From: Dehalococcoidia bacterium | GTDB taxonomy: Bacteria > Chloroflexota > Dehalococcoidia > Dehalococcoidales > JAUWZL01 | Assembly (NCBI GenBank): GCA_030615305.1 | Contig: JAUWZL010000010.1 | Coordinates: 1 to 13,238, forward strand | DNA length: 13,238 nt | Reading direction: 5' to 3' | Part shown: one piece after another, positions 7,294-13,158 of the stretch | Numbering within the stretch: position 1 is the first letter of the stretch | Layout of the letters: each line of letters begins with the position of its first letter | Made by a program: the position numbers and the translations under genes | Notes under the pieces: generated by a model | Seen by the model: only the letters and a program-made list of their open reading frames with translations | Database searches by the model: none | Told to the model about the DNA's origin: nothing

Positions 7294-8363
7294 TGGATAT
7301 TTTCTTGCTGCTTGATTTGGCAAAAGCCAAGGCTGCCTCTGATTTACACCTCGTTGCCTCCAGCCCACCCATGTTGCGCGTTAATGGCTCTCTTGAGCCA
7401 GTGGCAGACATGCCATTATTAACGCCTGACGATATAAACCAGGCATTTGTCCAGATAACTACACCTGAGCAAAGAGAGGATTTTCGTCACCGTCTGGAGC
7501 TGGATTTCGGCTACAGCCTGCCTGATGTTGGCCGGCTCCGATGCAATGCGGCTCGGCAGCGCGGGGCTATCAGCCTTGCCATCCGTTTGTTGTCATTAAC
7601 CATCCCGACTATAGATGAACTGGGATTACCCCAGATATGTAAAGAACTAATTCTCAGACCCAGAGGGCTGGTAGTGATTAGCGGACCTACCGGTAGTGGC
7701 AAATCCACCACGCTGGCAGCTATGATTAACCATTTGAATACTAATGAAAGTCGCCATGTAGTTACTATTGAGGACCCGATAGAATATGTCTACCCCACCC
7801 TTAAGTGTGCTATAACTCAGCGGGAGCTAGGCATTGATACCCTATCCTTTGCCGAGGCGCTGAGGCATGTACTGAGGCAGGACCCGGATGTACTTCTGGT
7901 TGGTGAGATGAGAGATACAGAAACGGCAGCGGCAGTGCTTGCCATAGCTGAAACCGGGCACTTGATATTGACTACCGGTCATGCCCCGAGCGCCGCCCAG
8001 GCTATGGAGCGGATAATAGACTTGTTCCCACCCCATGAGCGCCCTCTAGCTCAGGCGCGGTTAGCCTCTCTGCTCCTTGGCGTTCTGTGTCAAACACTCG
8101 TCCCCAGGGCTGATGGCTCGGGAAGGATAGCTACGGTTGAGATTATGCTGGCTAACCCGGCGGTGAGGAACCTTATCAGGGAGGGCAAGATTTATCAGCT
8201 CCATAATGTAATTCGCACTCACAGCCAGCTTGGCATGGAACTACTTGACCAATCACTGGTCAACCTCCACCGCAAAGGGGTAATCAGCTACGAAAATCTG
8301 CTTGCCTTCTGTAACGACCGAGACGAAATAGAAAAGCTTATCAGTGAAGTCAGAGTAGGGTAA
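7293..8363 (+). CDS. pilT: Type IV pilus retraction ATPase PilT
   Basis: The hexameric ATPase that disassembles pili, driving twitching motility and DNA uptake in other bacteria. Its 356 residues match the family. The N-terminal ASDLHL (15-20) and LRVNG (28-32) form the PAS-like domain. Walker A is GPTGSGKST at 131-139, the Asp box VVTIEDPIEY lies near 156-165, and Walker B VLLVGEMRD at 200-208 has Glu205. VRNLIREGK at 291-299 matches the AIRNLIRE motif that marks PilT and is needed for retraction. There is no C-terminal zinc module, unlike PilB. The His-box neighbourhood reads TTGHAPSAAQ (227-236) where PilT proteins usually have LHTNSAA; the histidine is kept but the following Thr-Asn is not. 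It is the last gene of the operon. Confidence 0.95.
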   Translation: MDIFLLLDLAKAKAASDLHLVASSPPMLRVNGSLEPVADMPLLTPDDINQAFVQITTPEQREDFRHRLELDFGYSLPDVGRLRCNAARQRGAISLAIRLLSLTIPTIDELGLPQICKELILRPRGLVVISGPTGSGKSTTLAAMINHLNTNESRHVVTIEDPIEYVYPTLKCAITQRELGIDTLSFAEALRHVLRQDPDVLLVGEMRDTETAAAVLAIAETGHLILTTGHAPSAAQAMERIIDLFPPHERPLAQARLASLLLGVLCQTLVPRADGSGRIATVEIMLANPAVRNLIREGKIYQLHNVIRTHSQLGMELLDQSLVNLHRKGVISYENLLAFCNDRDEIEKLISEVRVG

Positions 8364-8433
8364 CCTCCCCTCAGCCGGCTGCTTTGGTACCAAGCTAACG
8401 TCTCCCCGTACCGTTGCCTTCGGTAGTAACCGC

Positions 8434-8514
8434 ACCAAACAAGAAGGCTTACCGCAAAGTCAAGATATATAACTTCGCCGGTAAGCCTTTCAAATTGGCA
8501 GGTTTGGTTTTATC
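8434..8514. terminator. Nested hairpin between convergent pilT and pilA, probable bidirectional terminator
   Basis: An outer stem ACCAAAC (8434-8440) with GTTTGGT (8502-8508) encloses an 11-bp perfect stem AAGGCTTACCG (8444-8454) with CGGTAAGCCTT (8479-8489). On the plus strand the outer stem runs into TTTTATCT; on the minus strand the inner stem is followed by the T-rich CTTGTTTGG. Neither U-tract is ideal. It lies in the 178-base gap where both transcripts must end. The rest of the gap has only small palindromes, such as TTGGTACCAA near 8385. Confidence 0.5.
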
Positions 8515-8541
8515 TAAAGTTCCCAACCCGCTAGTCAAGCA

Positions 8542-8931
8542 CTACTGAGGTGTGGTTTGAGTCACTGTCCCATCTATGCCAAAAGCATAAGTGCAGCCCG
8601 TCTTAACCTTGCCGTCAGCATCAAGTCCAGTCATATAAGCGGTCAGCACTAATGGCGTCGTATCAGTAGTCTGCACCGTGCTCATGTCCGTAGTCGCAGT
8701 CGTTACTGGAGTCAATTGACCAGTTGAGCTGTCGGCCAACATTGCTAATGCTGCTGTCTGGACATTGTGCAGCTCAGCCGCGTAAGACTCGGTCTGACCT
8801 CTGCTAATGAATCTGCCGACATTAGGGACAGCAACAGCGGCGAGAACACCAATGATAGCCACCACCACCAGCAGCTCAATCAGGGTAAAACCCCTCTCAC
8901 CAGTACGGAACTGCTTCATAAACCTTTTCAC
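8542..8931 (-). CDS. pilA: Major type IV pilin candidate PilA
   Basis: A prepilin of 129 residues: a 14-residue basic leader ending GERG, cleaved by PilD before FTLIELLVVVAIIGVLAAVAVPN, with Glu5 and the usual Pro22-type kink. The mature chain is about 115 residues, small for a major pilin, with a Thr/Ala-rich globular part. It contains a single cysteine, so it lacks the C-terminal disulfide loop of many pilins. The start is GTG 8931, since AGGAGGTG (8945-8938 on the minus strand) lies 6 to 8 bases upstream; an internal ATG four codons later is less well placed. It is monocistronic, with its own leader, opposite in direction to the operon and divergent from pilD. The major-pilin role is inferred from the classic N-terminus, strong ribosome binding site and separate transcription. 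Confidence 0.9.
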   Translation of the reverse strand: MKRFMKQFRTGERGFTLIELLVVVAIIGVLAAVAVPNVGRFISRGQTESYAAELHNVQTAALAMLADSSTGQLTPVTTATTDMSTVQTTDTTPLVLTAYMTGLDADGKVKTGCTYAFGIDGTVTQTTPQ

Positions 8932-8997
8932 CCTTCACACCTCCTTTTGCTTTTTTGACATTTTTAATTAATAATAATTAATAAATATTCTATCTTA

Positions 8998-9026
8998 AAG
9001 CTTACCATATTCTAGCCGAGCGTCAA
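8998..9026 (-). promoter_or_regulatory. Weak candidate promoter of pilA
   Basis: On the minus strand TTGACG (9026-9021) is a good -35, but 17 bases on the sequence is AAGCTT (9003-8998), a poor -10. TAAGAT and TAGAAT occur further downstream at the wrong spacing. The region 8946-9000 is very AT-rich. If this is the promoter it would need an activator; the motif at 9051-9066 is well placed for one. Confidence 0.25.
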
Positions 9027-9050
9027 TGAGATATTAGTCACCCTCTGATA

Positions 9051-9066
9051 TAGGAAGAAAGTCCTA
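9051..9066. promoter_or_regulatory. Inverted-repeat operator candidate between pilA and pilD
   Basis: TAGGAAGAAAGTCCTA is a near-palindrome with TAGGA/TCCTA arms. Read on the minus strand it is TAGGACTTTCTTCCTA, sharing TAGGACT-N4-T-N-CTA with the repeat copy at 337-352 upstream of pilB. It sits 6 bases upstream of the candidate pilD -35 and about 25 bases upstream of the candidate pilA -35. Confidence 0.45.
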
Positions 9067-9072
9067 CATGGG

Positions 9073-9101
9073 TTGGACGGATATAAAAATGTAGGTATCT
9101 T
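9073..9101 (+). promoter_or_regulatory. Candidate promoter of pilD
   Basis: TTGGAC (9073-9078) and TATCTT (9096-9101) are spaced by 17 bases. Both elements are mediocre matches to the consensus. The predicted transcript would have a leader of about 65 bases before ATG 9174. Confidence 0.3.
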
Positions 9102-9173
9102 GGGTCAACGCGGCACCAAAAACCATGGTTCCCCTATTGACTGGGGGTAGAAAAGCAATCAAAATGTAGTGAA

Positions 9174-9956
9174 ATGGAAGTCATGTTAGTTATTGCCTTT
9201 GCCTTACTGGGTACTGTTTTTGGCAGTTTCCTCAATGTCTGCATTGACCGTTTGCCGGCGGGAAAGTCACTGGTCTATCCCCCATCACACTGTGAGGCCT
9301 GCCAACATCGCCTGTCGCCAAAAGACCTCATACCAGTGTTTAGCTACTTATGGCTACGTCGTCATTGCCGCTACTGCCATCAACCTATTCCCCGCCGTCT
9401 ATTTTGGGTAGAGGTTGGTAGCGGACTCCTGTTTGCCCTTACCTATTGGCACTATGGTTTGAGTGCTGAGTTTGCCGTTACCACTTTTTATTGTTGTCTA
9501 TTTATTGTTCTTGGGGTCATCGACGTGGAGCATAAACTTATCCTGAACAAAATAGTCTATCCTGCGGCAGTAGTAGCCCTGATTATTAGTGTCTTCCTAC
9601 CCTCGCCAGGAACTATTGACGTCTCGCTACCCTGGCCCGAAAGTGCCAATGGCATTATCGGTGGGGCAATAGGTTTCGTCTTTCTTTTAATACCAGCTCG
9701 TATCTACCGGGGAGGACTGGGGTGGGGAGATGTTAAAATGGCGGCACTAGTCGGTCTGGTTACTGGCTTCCCTTTGGTATTTGCCGCCTTGCTTATGGGG
9801 GTAGTTCTCGGTGGGCTGGTGGCTGGGATTCTTCTCTTGCTTAGAATAAAGAAACGGAAAGAGCCTATCCCGTTTGGTCCTTTTCTATCGCTGGCAACCA
9901 TGGCTACCCTGCTGTGGGGAAGCGACATTCTTAATTGGTATCTGGGATTGATTTAG
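9174..9956 (+). CDS. pilD: Prepilin peptidase / N-methyltransferase PilD (peptidase A24)
   Basis: A polytopic membrane aspartic protease that removes prepilin leaders and methylates the new N-terminus. At 260 residues it has normal length. GSFLNVCIDRLP (17-28) opens the N-terminal A24 domain. Four zinc-site cysteines occur as CEAC (40-43) and CRYC (65-68), a pattern linked to methyltransferase activity. Catalytic aspartates are Asp117 in VIDVEHKLILN and Asp186 in GLGWGDVKM; PFGPFL follows at 233-238. Seven or eight hydrophobic segments are visible. ATG 9174 is used; ATG 9183 is possible and neither has a strong ribosome binding site. It should process the prepilins in this window. Its stop is only 4 bases from the end of the opposing gene, with no terminator between. 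Confidence 0.95.
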   Translation: MEVMLVIAFALLGTVFGSFLNVCIDRLPAGKSLVYPPSHCEACQHRLSPKDLIPVFSYLWLRRHCRYCHQPIPRRLFWVEVGSGLLFALTYWHYGLSAEFAVTTFYCCLFIVLGVIDVEHKLILNKIVYPAAVVALIISVFLPSPGTIDVSLPWPESANGIIGGAIGFVFLLIPARIYRGGLGWGDVKMAALVGLVTGFPLVFAALLMGVVLGGLVAGILLLLRIKKRKEPIPFGPFLSLATMATLLWGSDILNWYLGLI

Positions 9957-9960
9957 TTCT

Positions 9961-10437
9961 TTACAGTAGTGCCACGCTTCCCGCCTCACCGAAGATGGTG
10001 AGCTTAGCTTGCTGCTGGGCGGCGGCACCCAATTTGATGCCTTCCCCGGTAGCACAAGCCTCAGCGGTCAGGGTCAGAGTATATTGTCCGGGCGCGGCTT
10101 CATCACTCACCGCCACGCCAACTTCTATCCTCTCCTGTGAGCCAGATAAGAGCACGAAATCGGTTGTGGACAGAATGAGTTCCACCCCGGATGGCGTCTC
10201 CGCGATCAGCTTCACCTGCATATCGCTATCGGTGTTATTGAACACCACCACGTAGACATCGGGGGTGCTCAGGTTCTCCCCGCGAATAAGCTGAAAATGC
10301 TGACCGGAGAAGGTGCCCGAGATGGCCATTCCCCCGGCTTGAACCGGCGACACCAGAAGCAAGCTCAGCAAGGCAATTATGGGGATTAGGTGGGCGAGAC
10401 ACCTCGCCCACCGTTTTCTTGCCAAATGTTTCTTCAT
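9961..10437 (-). CDS. Secreted Ig-like (NEW3-like) protein of unknown function
   Basis: A 158-residue protein with a Sec signal peptide: a long basic n-region (KKHLARKRWAR), a hydrophobic core (LIPIIALLSLLLV) and a likely cut after VQA at about 34. The mature part is beta-rich. VYVVVFNNTDSDMQVKL (61-77), then a Thr/Ser-rich strand, EVGVAVSDEAAPGQYTLTL and AQQQAKLTI recall NEW3/CARDB-type Ig-like domains, which often serve as spacers or ligand modules on the cell surface. No catalytic motif is seen. AAGGAAGG sits 9 bases before the ATG. It starts 20 bases after the preceding secreted-protein gene, so the two are probably one transcript. A perfect 10-bp inverted repeat lies within the signal-peptide codons (10389-10412). 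Function unknown. Confidence 0.75.
   Translation of the reverse strand: MKKHLARKRWARCLAHLIPIIALLSLLLVSPVQAGGMAISGTFSGQHFQLIRGENLSTPDVYVVVFNNTDSDMQVKLIAETPSGVELILSTTDFVLLSGSQERIEVGVAVSDEAAPGQYTLTLTAEACATGEGIKLGAAAQQQAKLTIFGEAGSVALL
10389..10418 (+). terminator. Terminator-like hairpin, plus strand, inside the opposing gene
   Basis: A perfect 10-bp GC-rich stem (GGTGGGCGAG at 10389-10398, CTCGCCCACC at 10403-10412) with a 4-base ACAC loop is followed by GTTTTCTT on the plus strand. Only this orientation has a U-tract. It would stop plus-strand transcripts running on from pilD, whose end has no terminator before the opposing gene. Confidence 0.5.
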
Positions 10438-10457
10438 CTTATTATACCTTCCTTACT

Positions 10458-10982
10458 TTACTGTGAAGCTATGATGTAGTAGATATTGCCGTTATACTGA
10501 CCCGAAGTGAAGCTCGAAGCCAGCTGAATCCACAGGGTATTGTTATCCACATTGTCGCCATCCTCAGTGGTCAGACCACCAGTGTTGTCTATGGTGGCGC
10601 TGGTGGTATCGACCATAACCGCACTACCCAGCGTCGCTGAGTCATCAGCCTTCAGAGAAAAGTTATCAGCCGGCATGCTACTTGGGTCGGTATCTGTCGT
10701 GTACAGGGTGGCTGCGCCCCAAGGGCTAGATGCCTTAACCTTCTCGTCGTAGGCGCCGTTGGCAATGTAGTTGACTCCGCTTGTGTCGTACACGGTCTGC
10801 GGCGTGCAGCTGGCGAAGGCGGTTCCCTTAACCATAGTGCCGAAGTCTACCGAAGTAGGATTGACCGCCACCTCGCCATACCACGCCATAGTTGGCGCAG
10901 TACTGTCATAGCCGAAGGCACTCTGGCTTCCGGAATCGGTGATTTTGACAGCGACCTGCCAAAGAGCCGCCCCCGAGGTCAT
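10458..10982 (-). CDS. Secreted beta-rich surface protein, C-terminal part (split reading frame)
   Basis: This 174-residue frame continues the product of the frame ending at 10988. It lines up with the C-terminal part of the copy at 11691-12386: MxWYGE, KASSPWG, FSLKADD-x(2)-TL-x-SAV and a final IYY block are shared in the same order. NPTSVDFGTMVKGTAF resembles the start of many bacterial Ig-like surface domains. It has no signal peptide of its own, so export needs either a ribosomal frameshift or an intact upstream frame. However, ATG 10982 has an excellent ribosome binding site (GGAGGT, 7 bases away), so separate translation is possible. The function is unrecognised and no enzyme motif is visible. 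Confidence 0.75.
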   Translation of the reverse strand: MTSGAALWQVAVKITDSGSQSAFGYDSTAPTMAWYGEVAVNPTSVDFGTMVKGTAFASCTPQTVYDTSGVNYIANGAYDEKVKASSPWGAATLYTTDTDPSSMPADNFSLKADDSATLGSAVMVDTTSATIDNTGGLTTEDGDNVDNNTLWIQLASSFTSGQYNGNIYYIIASQ

Positions 10983-10987
10983 GGTAG

Positions 10988-11458
10988 CTACCTCCCCGGG
11001 GTGAATAGAAAGAGGCAGTCGCCACTGGTAGCCGCTTTCTCTCCGGCGTCAAAGGCCTCGCAAGCTCCCAAAGCCCAGGTGGTGCTCGCCGACGGGTCTA
11101 TGGCGAAATTATCTCCCGACACGGTATAGGTAATGATAGCGCAAGTCTGGGTATCGGCTGAGGCGGTATTATACTCGCCTTCAGTCGGTGAACCGCCATC
11201 GCTGTCGTACCACACCTTCAATACTACCGTGCTGAGGTCGGACAGGTTATCAGCGTCGCCTACGGCCACGGTGACGGTATACTCCGTTTGTGGAGTCATG
11301 GCCGCCTCGGTCAAGGTTACGCTGGTTACCGTTGGTGCGGCATTGCACTTGAATGTGCCGCTGACCGAGTCCTCAGCTGCCAGAGCCAGTGCCGGTACCA
11401 GAGTCACCAGCATGGCTGCGGCTAGCATTATCGCTAAAAGCTTTCCTAACCCTTTCAT
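10988..11458 (-). CDS. Secreted beta-rich surface protein, N-terminal part with Sec signal peptide (split reading frame)
   Basis: This 156-residue frame begins with a clear Sec signal peptide (MKGLGK, hydrophobic core, cut near ALALA at about 27). The mature region looks like an Ig/cadherin-like domain: APTVTSVTL, EYTVTVAVGDADNLSDLSTV (59-78) and WYDSDGG (83-89), an acidic pattern that could bind calcium. It ends FTPGR-stop, where the neighbouring copy reads FKPGKVATE and runs on. With the -1 frame it would make a protein of about 330 residues. The ATG is preceded only by a purine-rich AGAGAGAAA, a weak ribosome binding site. Neighbours are all exported proteins of unknown role, and no anchor or sorting motif is visible. 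Function unknown. Confidence 0.78.
   Translation of the reverse strand: MKGLGKLLAIMLAAAMLVTLVPALALAAEDSVSGTFKCNAAPTVTSVTLTEAAMTPQTEYTVTVAVGDADNLSDLSTVVLKVWYDSDGGSPTEGEYNTASADTQTCAIITYTVSGDNFAIDPSASTTWALGACEAFDAGEKAATSGDCLFLFTPGR
10990..11000 (-). promoter_or_regulatory. Frameshift point with slippery-type heptamer and internal ribosome binding site
   Basis: On the minus strand the upstream frame reads ACC CCG GGG AGG TAG. C CCG GGG (11000-10994) fits the X-XXY-YYZ form in the correct frame, and a -1 slip gives P-G-E-V-A-T-M, matching PGKVATE of the neighbouring copy. GGAGGT (10995-10990) also serves as a ribosome binding site for ATG 10982. A lost G in the run of Gs would look the same. Confidence 0.45.
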
Positions 11459-11690
11459 TTTCTCTCTTTTCTCTTAAGTCTCCCACAAAGCTGAAATAAC
11501 TTGGGGGCTCCTATTTTTGGTGATTTATTATTCATGGCACCAGTGCCTCGCCTCCTTATTTGTCGCTATATATTGAATTCTAGGTTAGCTTCCTTAGCCA
11601 AACAATATTACTTTGGTATCGAAAACCTAGTAATTTAGTTCTACCCCACTTTTTTGTATCTGCAGCCAACTTGTTATTTCCTTATTTTTA
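11459..11690. other. Intergenic region upstream of the secreted-protein gene
   Basis: This AT-rich gap of 232 bases has a candidate minus-strand promoter at 11577-11605 and an orphan Shine-Dalgarno sequence AAGGAGG (11557-11551, minus). A possible 26-codon leader frame runs from 11535 to 11455 on the minus strand. I see no terminator for the gene upstream of it. Confidence 0.5.
11577..11605 (-). promoter_or_regulatory. Candidate promoter of the secreted-protein operon
   Basis: On the minus strand TTGTTT (11605-11600) and TAGAAT (11582-11577) are spaced by 17 bases. Transcription would start near 11570, leaving a leader of about 110 bases. The -10 is the same hexamer as in the pilB candidate promoter. 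Confidence 0.4.
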
Positions 11691-12386
11691 TTATTGGGTA
11701 ATGCCATAGTAAATTGTGCCGTCGTAGCTCACACCTCCGGTTATCCCTGATGCCCCCGTCTTGAGCCAGATGCCGTTATTGACCTCGGTAACACCGCTTT
11801 CATCAGTCTGGGTACCGGTGCCAAAGGTGGCATAAGTTGTCGACACCAGCACGGCACTATCAAGGGTAAGGTTATCATCAGCCTTGAGCGAGAACTCACC
11901 CGACCCGGGTGTCTCGGAAGGGTTCAGGGTTACCGTGGGCGAGCTACCCCACGGGCTGGACGCCTTTATTTGCTTATTGTAGTTGCCGTTACAGATATAG
12001 GTTACCGATACCTCAACCCGGTTGGTGGTGTCATCAGTGAAGCCGCTACCCAGCCCCACCGAGCCCCAGTCCACGCCGGCGGTATTCACTGTAATCTCAC
12101 CATACCAGTTCATGTCGTAGCCGCTGGCATCATAGAGCGTACCGGGAGTACCACCACCATCATCAGCCACGGCGTAAGCATCCCAATCAGTGGCCTCAGT
12201 GGCAACCTTTCCTGGTTTAAAGTGGAACCAGAAATCGCCTGTTGTGTTCGACAGGGTGGGCTGAACACAACTGGCTGACACCAGCCCCCAGGTCGTATTG
12301 GTATTGGGGTCAATTTGCCATGACGGCGTTGCCCCCACGTTACAGGTAAGAATGGCTGCAGTCTGGGTGTCACCCGAGCTGGGCAC
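11691..12386 (-). CDS. 5'-truncated second copy of the secreted beta-rich surface protein
   Basis: The frame from GTG 12386 gives 231 residues and aligns with the split gene at 10458-11458 over its whole length: DTQT, IDP-x(3)-TTW, F-x-PG-x-VAT, MxWYGE, KASSPWG, FSLKADD, IYY. Similarity continues upstream of the GTG to about 12470, in the same frame (GDADSLSDLSTV, then FYDSDGD), yet that stretch has no ATG, GTG or TTG. The first ~66 residues, including the signal peptide, are missing and are replaced by the start region of a plus-strand gene. It is therefore probably a remnant with its 5' end deleted or rearranged, or the GTG drives a cytoplasmic fragment. Unlike its sister it is intact across the FxPG junction, which makes it the template for reading the frameshift there. 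Confidence 0.65.
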   Translation of the reverse strand: MPSSGDTQTAAILTCNVGATPSWQIDPNTNTTWGLVSASCVQPTLSNTTGDFWFHFKPGKVATEATDWDAYAVADDGGGTPGTLYDASGYDMNWYGEITVNTAGVDWGSVGLGSGFTDDTTNRVEVSVTYICNGNYNKQIKASSPWGSSPTVTLNPSETPGSGEFSLKADDNLTLDSAVLVSTTYATFGTGTQTDESGVTEVNNGIWLKTGASGITGGVSYDGTIYYGITQ

Positions 12387-12610
12387 ATCAGCAGAATCAT
12401 TATCGCCATCTGAATCATAGAAAATGGTTACCTTTACCGTGCTCAGGTCACTCAGACTATCAGCATCGCCTTCGGCTCCGGTGATATTTTTGTGACACTA
12501 ACGGTTCTGGCTGAGAGGTATTTGTGAAATGTTTCCTTACCATTGAGACGCTGATGAGAGACCCGAGTGAGAAGATATATAGCGAAAGGAAAAAATCTGA
12601 GCGAGCGAAA

Positions 12611-13141
12611 ATGTGGAAGTGGAATAAGAAGTTCACCTTAGCTTTCTCAGTCGGGATGCTGCTTCTCATCCTGATGCCCGTGTCCTATGCCTATAGTAAC
12701 GACAAGGGCGCGCGGCAGACGGTCCAAGTAGAGGTCGCCGAACCGTCAGTGGCGCCAAGCTGGACGGCATTCGGCGGAGCCATAGGTGGCGTCACTACCC
12801 CCGGCGACCTCTTTTATATTGATGCTACCGACAATGCCACTGACCTCCAGGTTACCCTTCATCTCACCAACGCGAATCAGCTCATCCATTGCTATAGGTA
12901 CCTACTCCTCAAGGTTGGAGTCTACGCCGAAGGCGAGGCTAATCAGTGGCAGACGGCATCTGGTTGGAACGACGAGCCAATCCCTGACACCTACATCACG
13001 CTGCGCAACGGCCAAGCCAGGTTTGCACTACCCGGGAAAGCAAAATACAAGGTCGCCATTGATGATGGTTGTTTTTACTGCATTGGAACCGATGCTAAGG
13101 GCGGGAGTGCCTCGCCCCAGTTTTGTCTTACCACAGAGTAA
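12611..13141 (+). CDS. Secreted Ig-like protein of unknown function
   Basis: From ATG 12611 the product is 176 residues with a standard Sec signal peptide: MWKWNKK, the core FTLAFSVGMLLLILMPV, and a likely cut after SYA. The mature part is beta-rich (DLFYIDATDNATDLQVTLHL; LLLKVGVY; ITLRNGQARFALPG; KYKVAID) and contains three cysteines after the signal peptide. It looks like an Ig-like or carbohydrate-binding-type fold, but I recognise no family. The frame is open back to GTG 12524, which has GAGAGG 5 bases upstream; that start would put 29 residues ahead of the signal peptide, so the shorter form is preferred despite its weak ribosome binding site. A TATATA at 12576-12581 could be its -10 element. 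It is not similar to the paralogous pair next to it. Confidence 0.68.
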   Translation: MWKWNKKFTLAFSVGMLLLILMPVSYAYSNDKGARQTVQVEVAEPSVAPSWTAFGGAIGGVTTPGDLFYIDATDNATDLQVTLHLTNANQLIHCYRYLLLKVGVYAEGEANQWQTASGWNDEPIPDTYITLRNGQARFALPGKAKYKVAIDDGCFYCIGTDAKGGSASPQFCLTTE

Positions 13142-13158
13142 GCAGAGGTGTAACAAGT

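Noticed and set aside
476..8363. Reading the operon as type II secretion
   Set aside because: There is no secretin or GspC/GspG set, and a PilT retraction ATPase with the VRNLIRE motif is present, so a type IV pilus is the better call.
9061..9160. Cyclic di-GMP or other riboswitch before pilD
   Set aside because: I could not match the conserved core of either cyclic di-GMP riboswitch class or fold a convincing multi-helix junction.
9961..12480. WxL / WxL-interacting protein system
   Set aside because: The two-size secreted pair is suggestive, but no WxL motifs or clear matching domain signatures are present.
12460..12669. Minus-strand frame antisense to the start of the secreted-protein gene at 12611
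   Set aside because: It overlaps a plus-strand signal peptide that is clearly coding, has no ribosome binding site or family-like sequence, and does not continue the truncated paralogue's frame.
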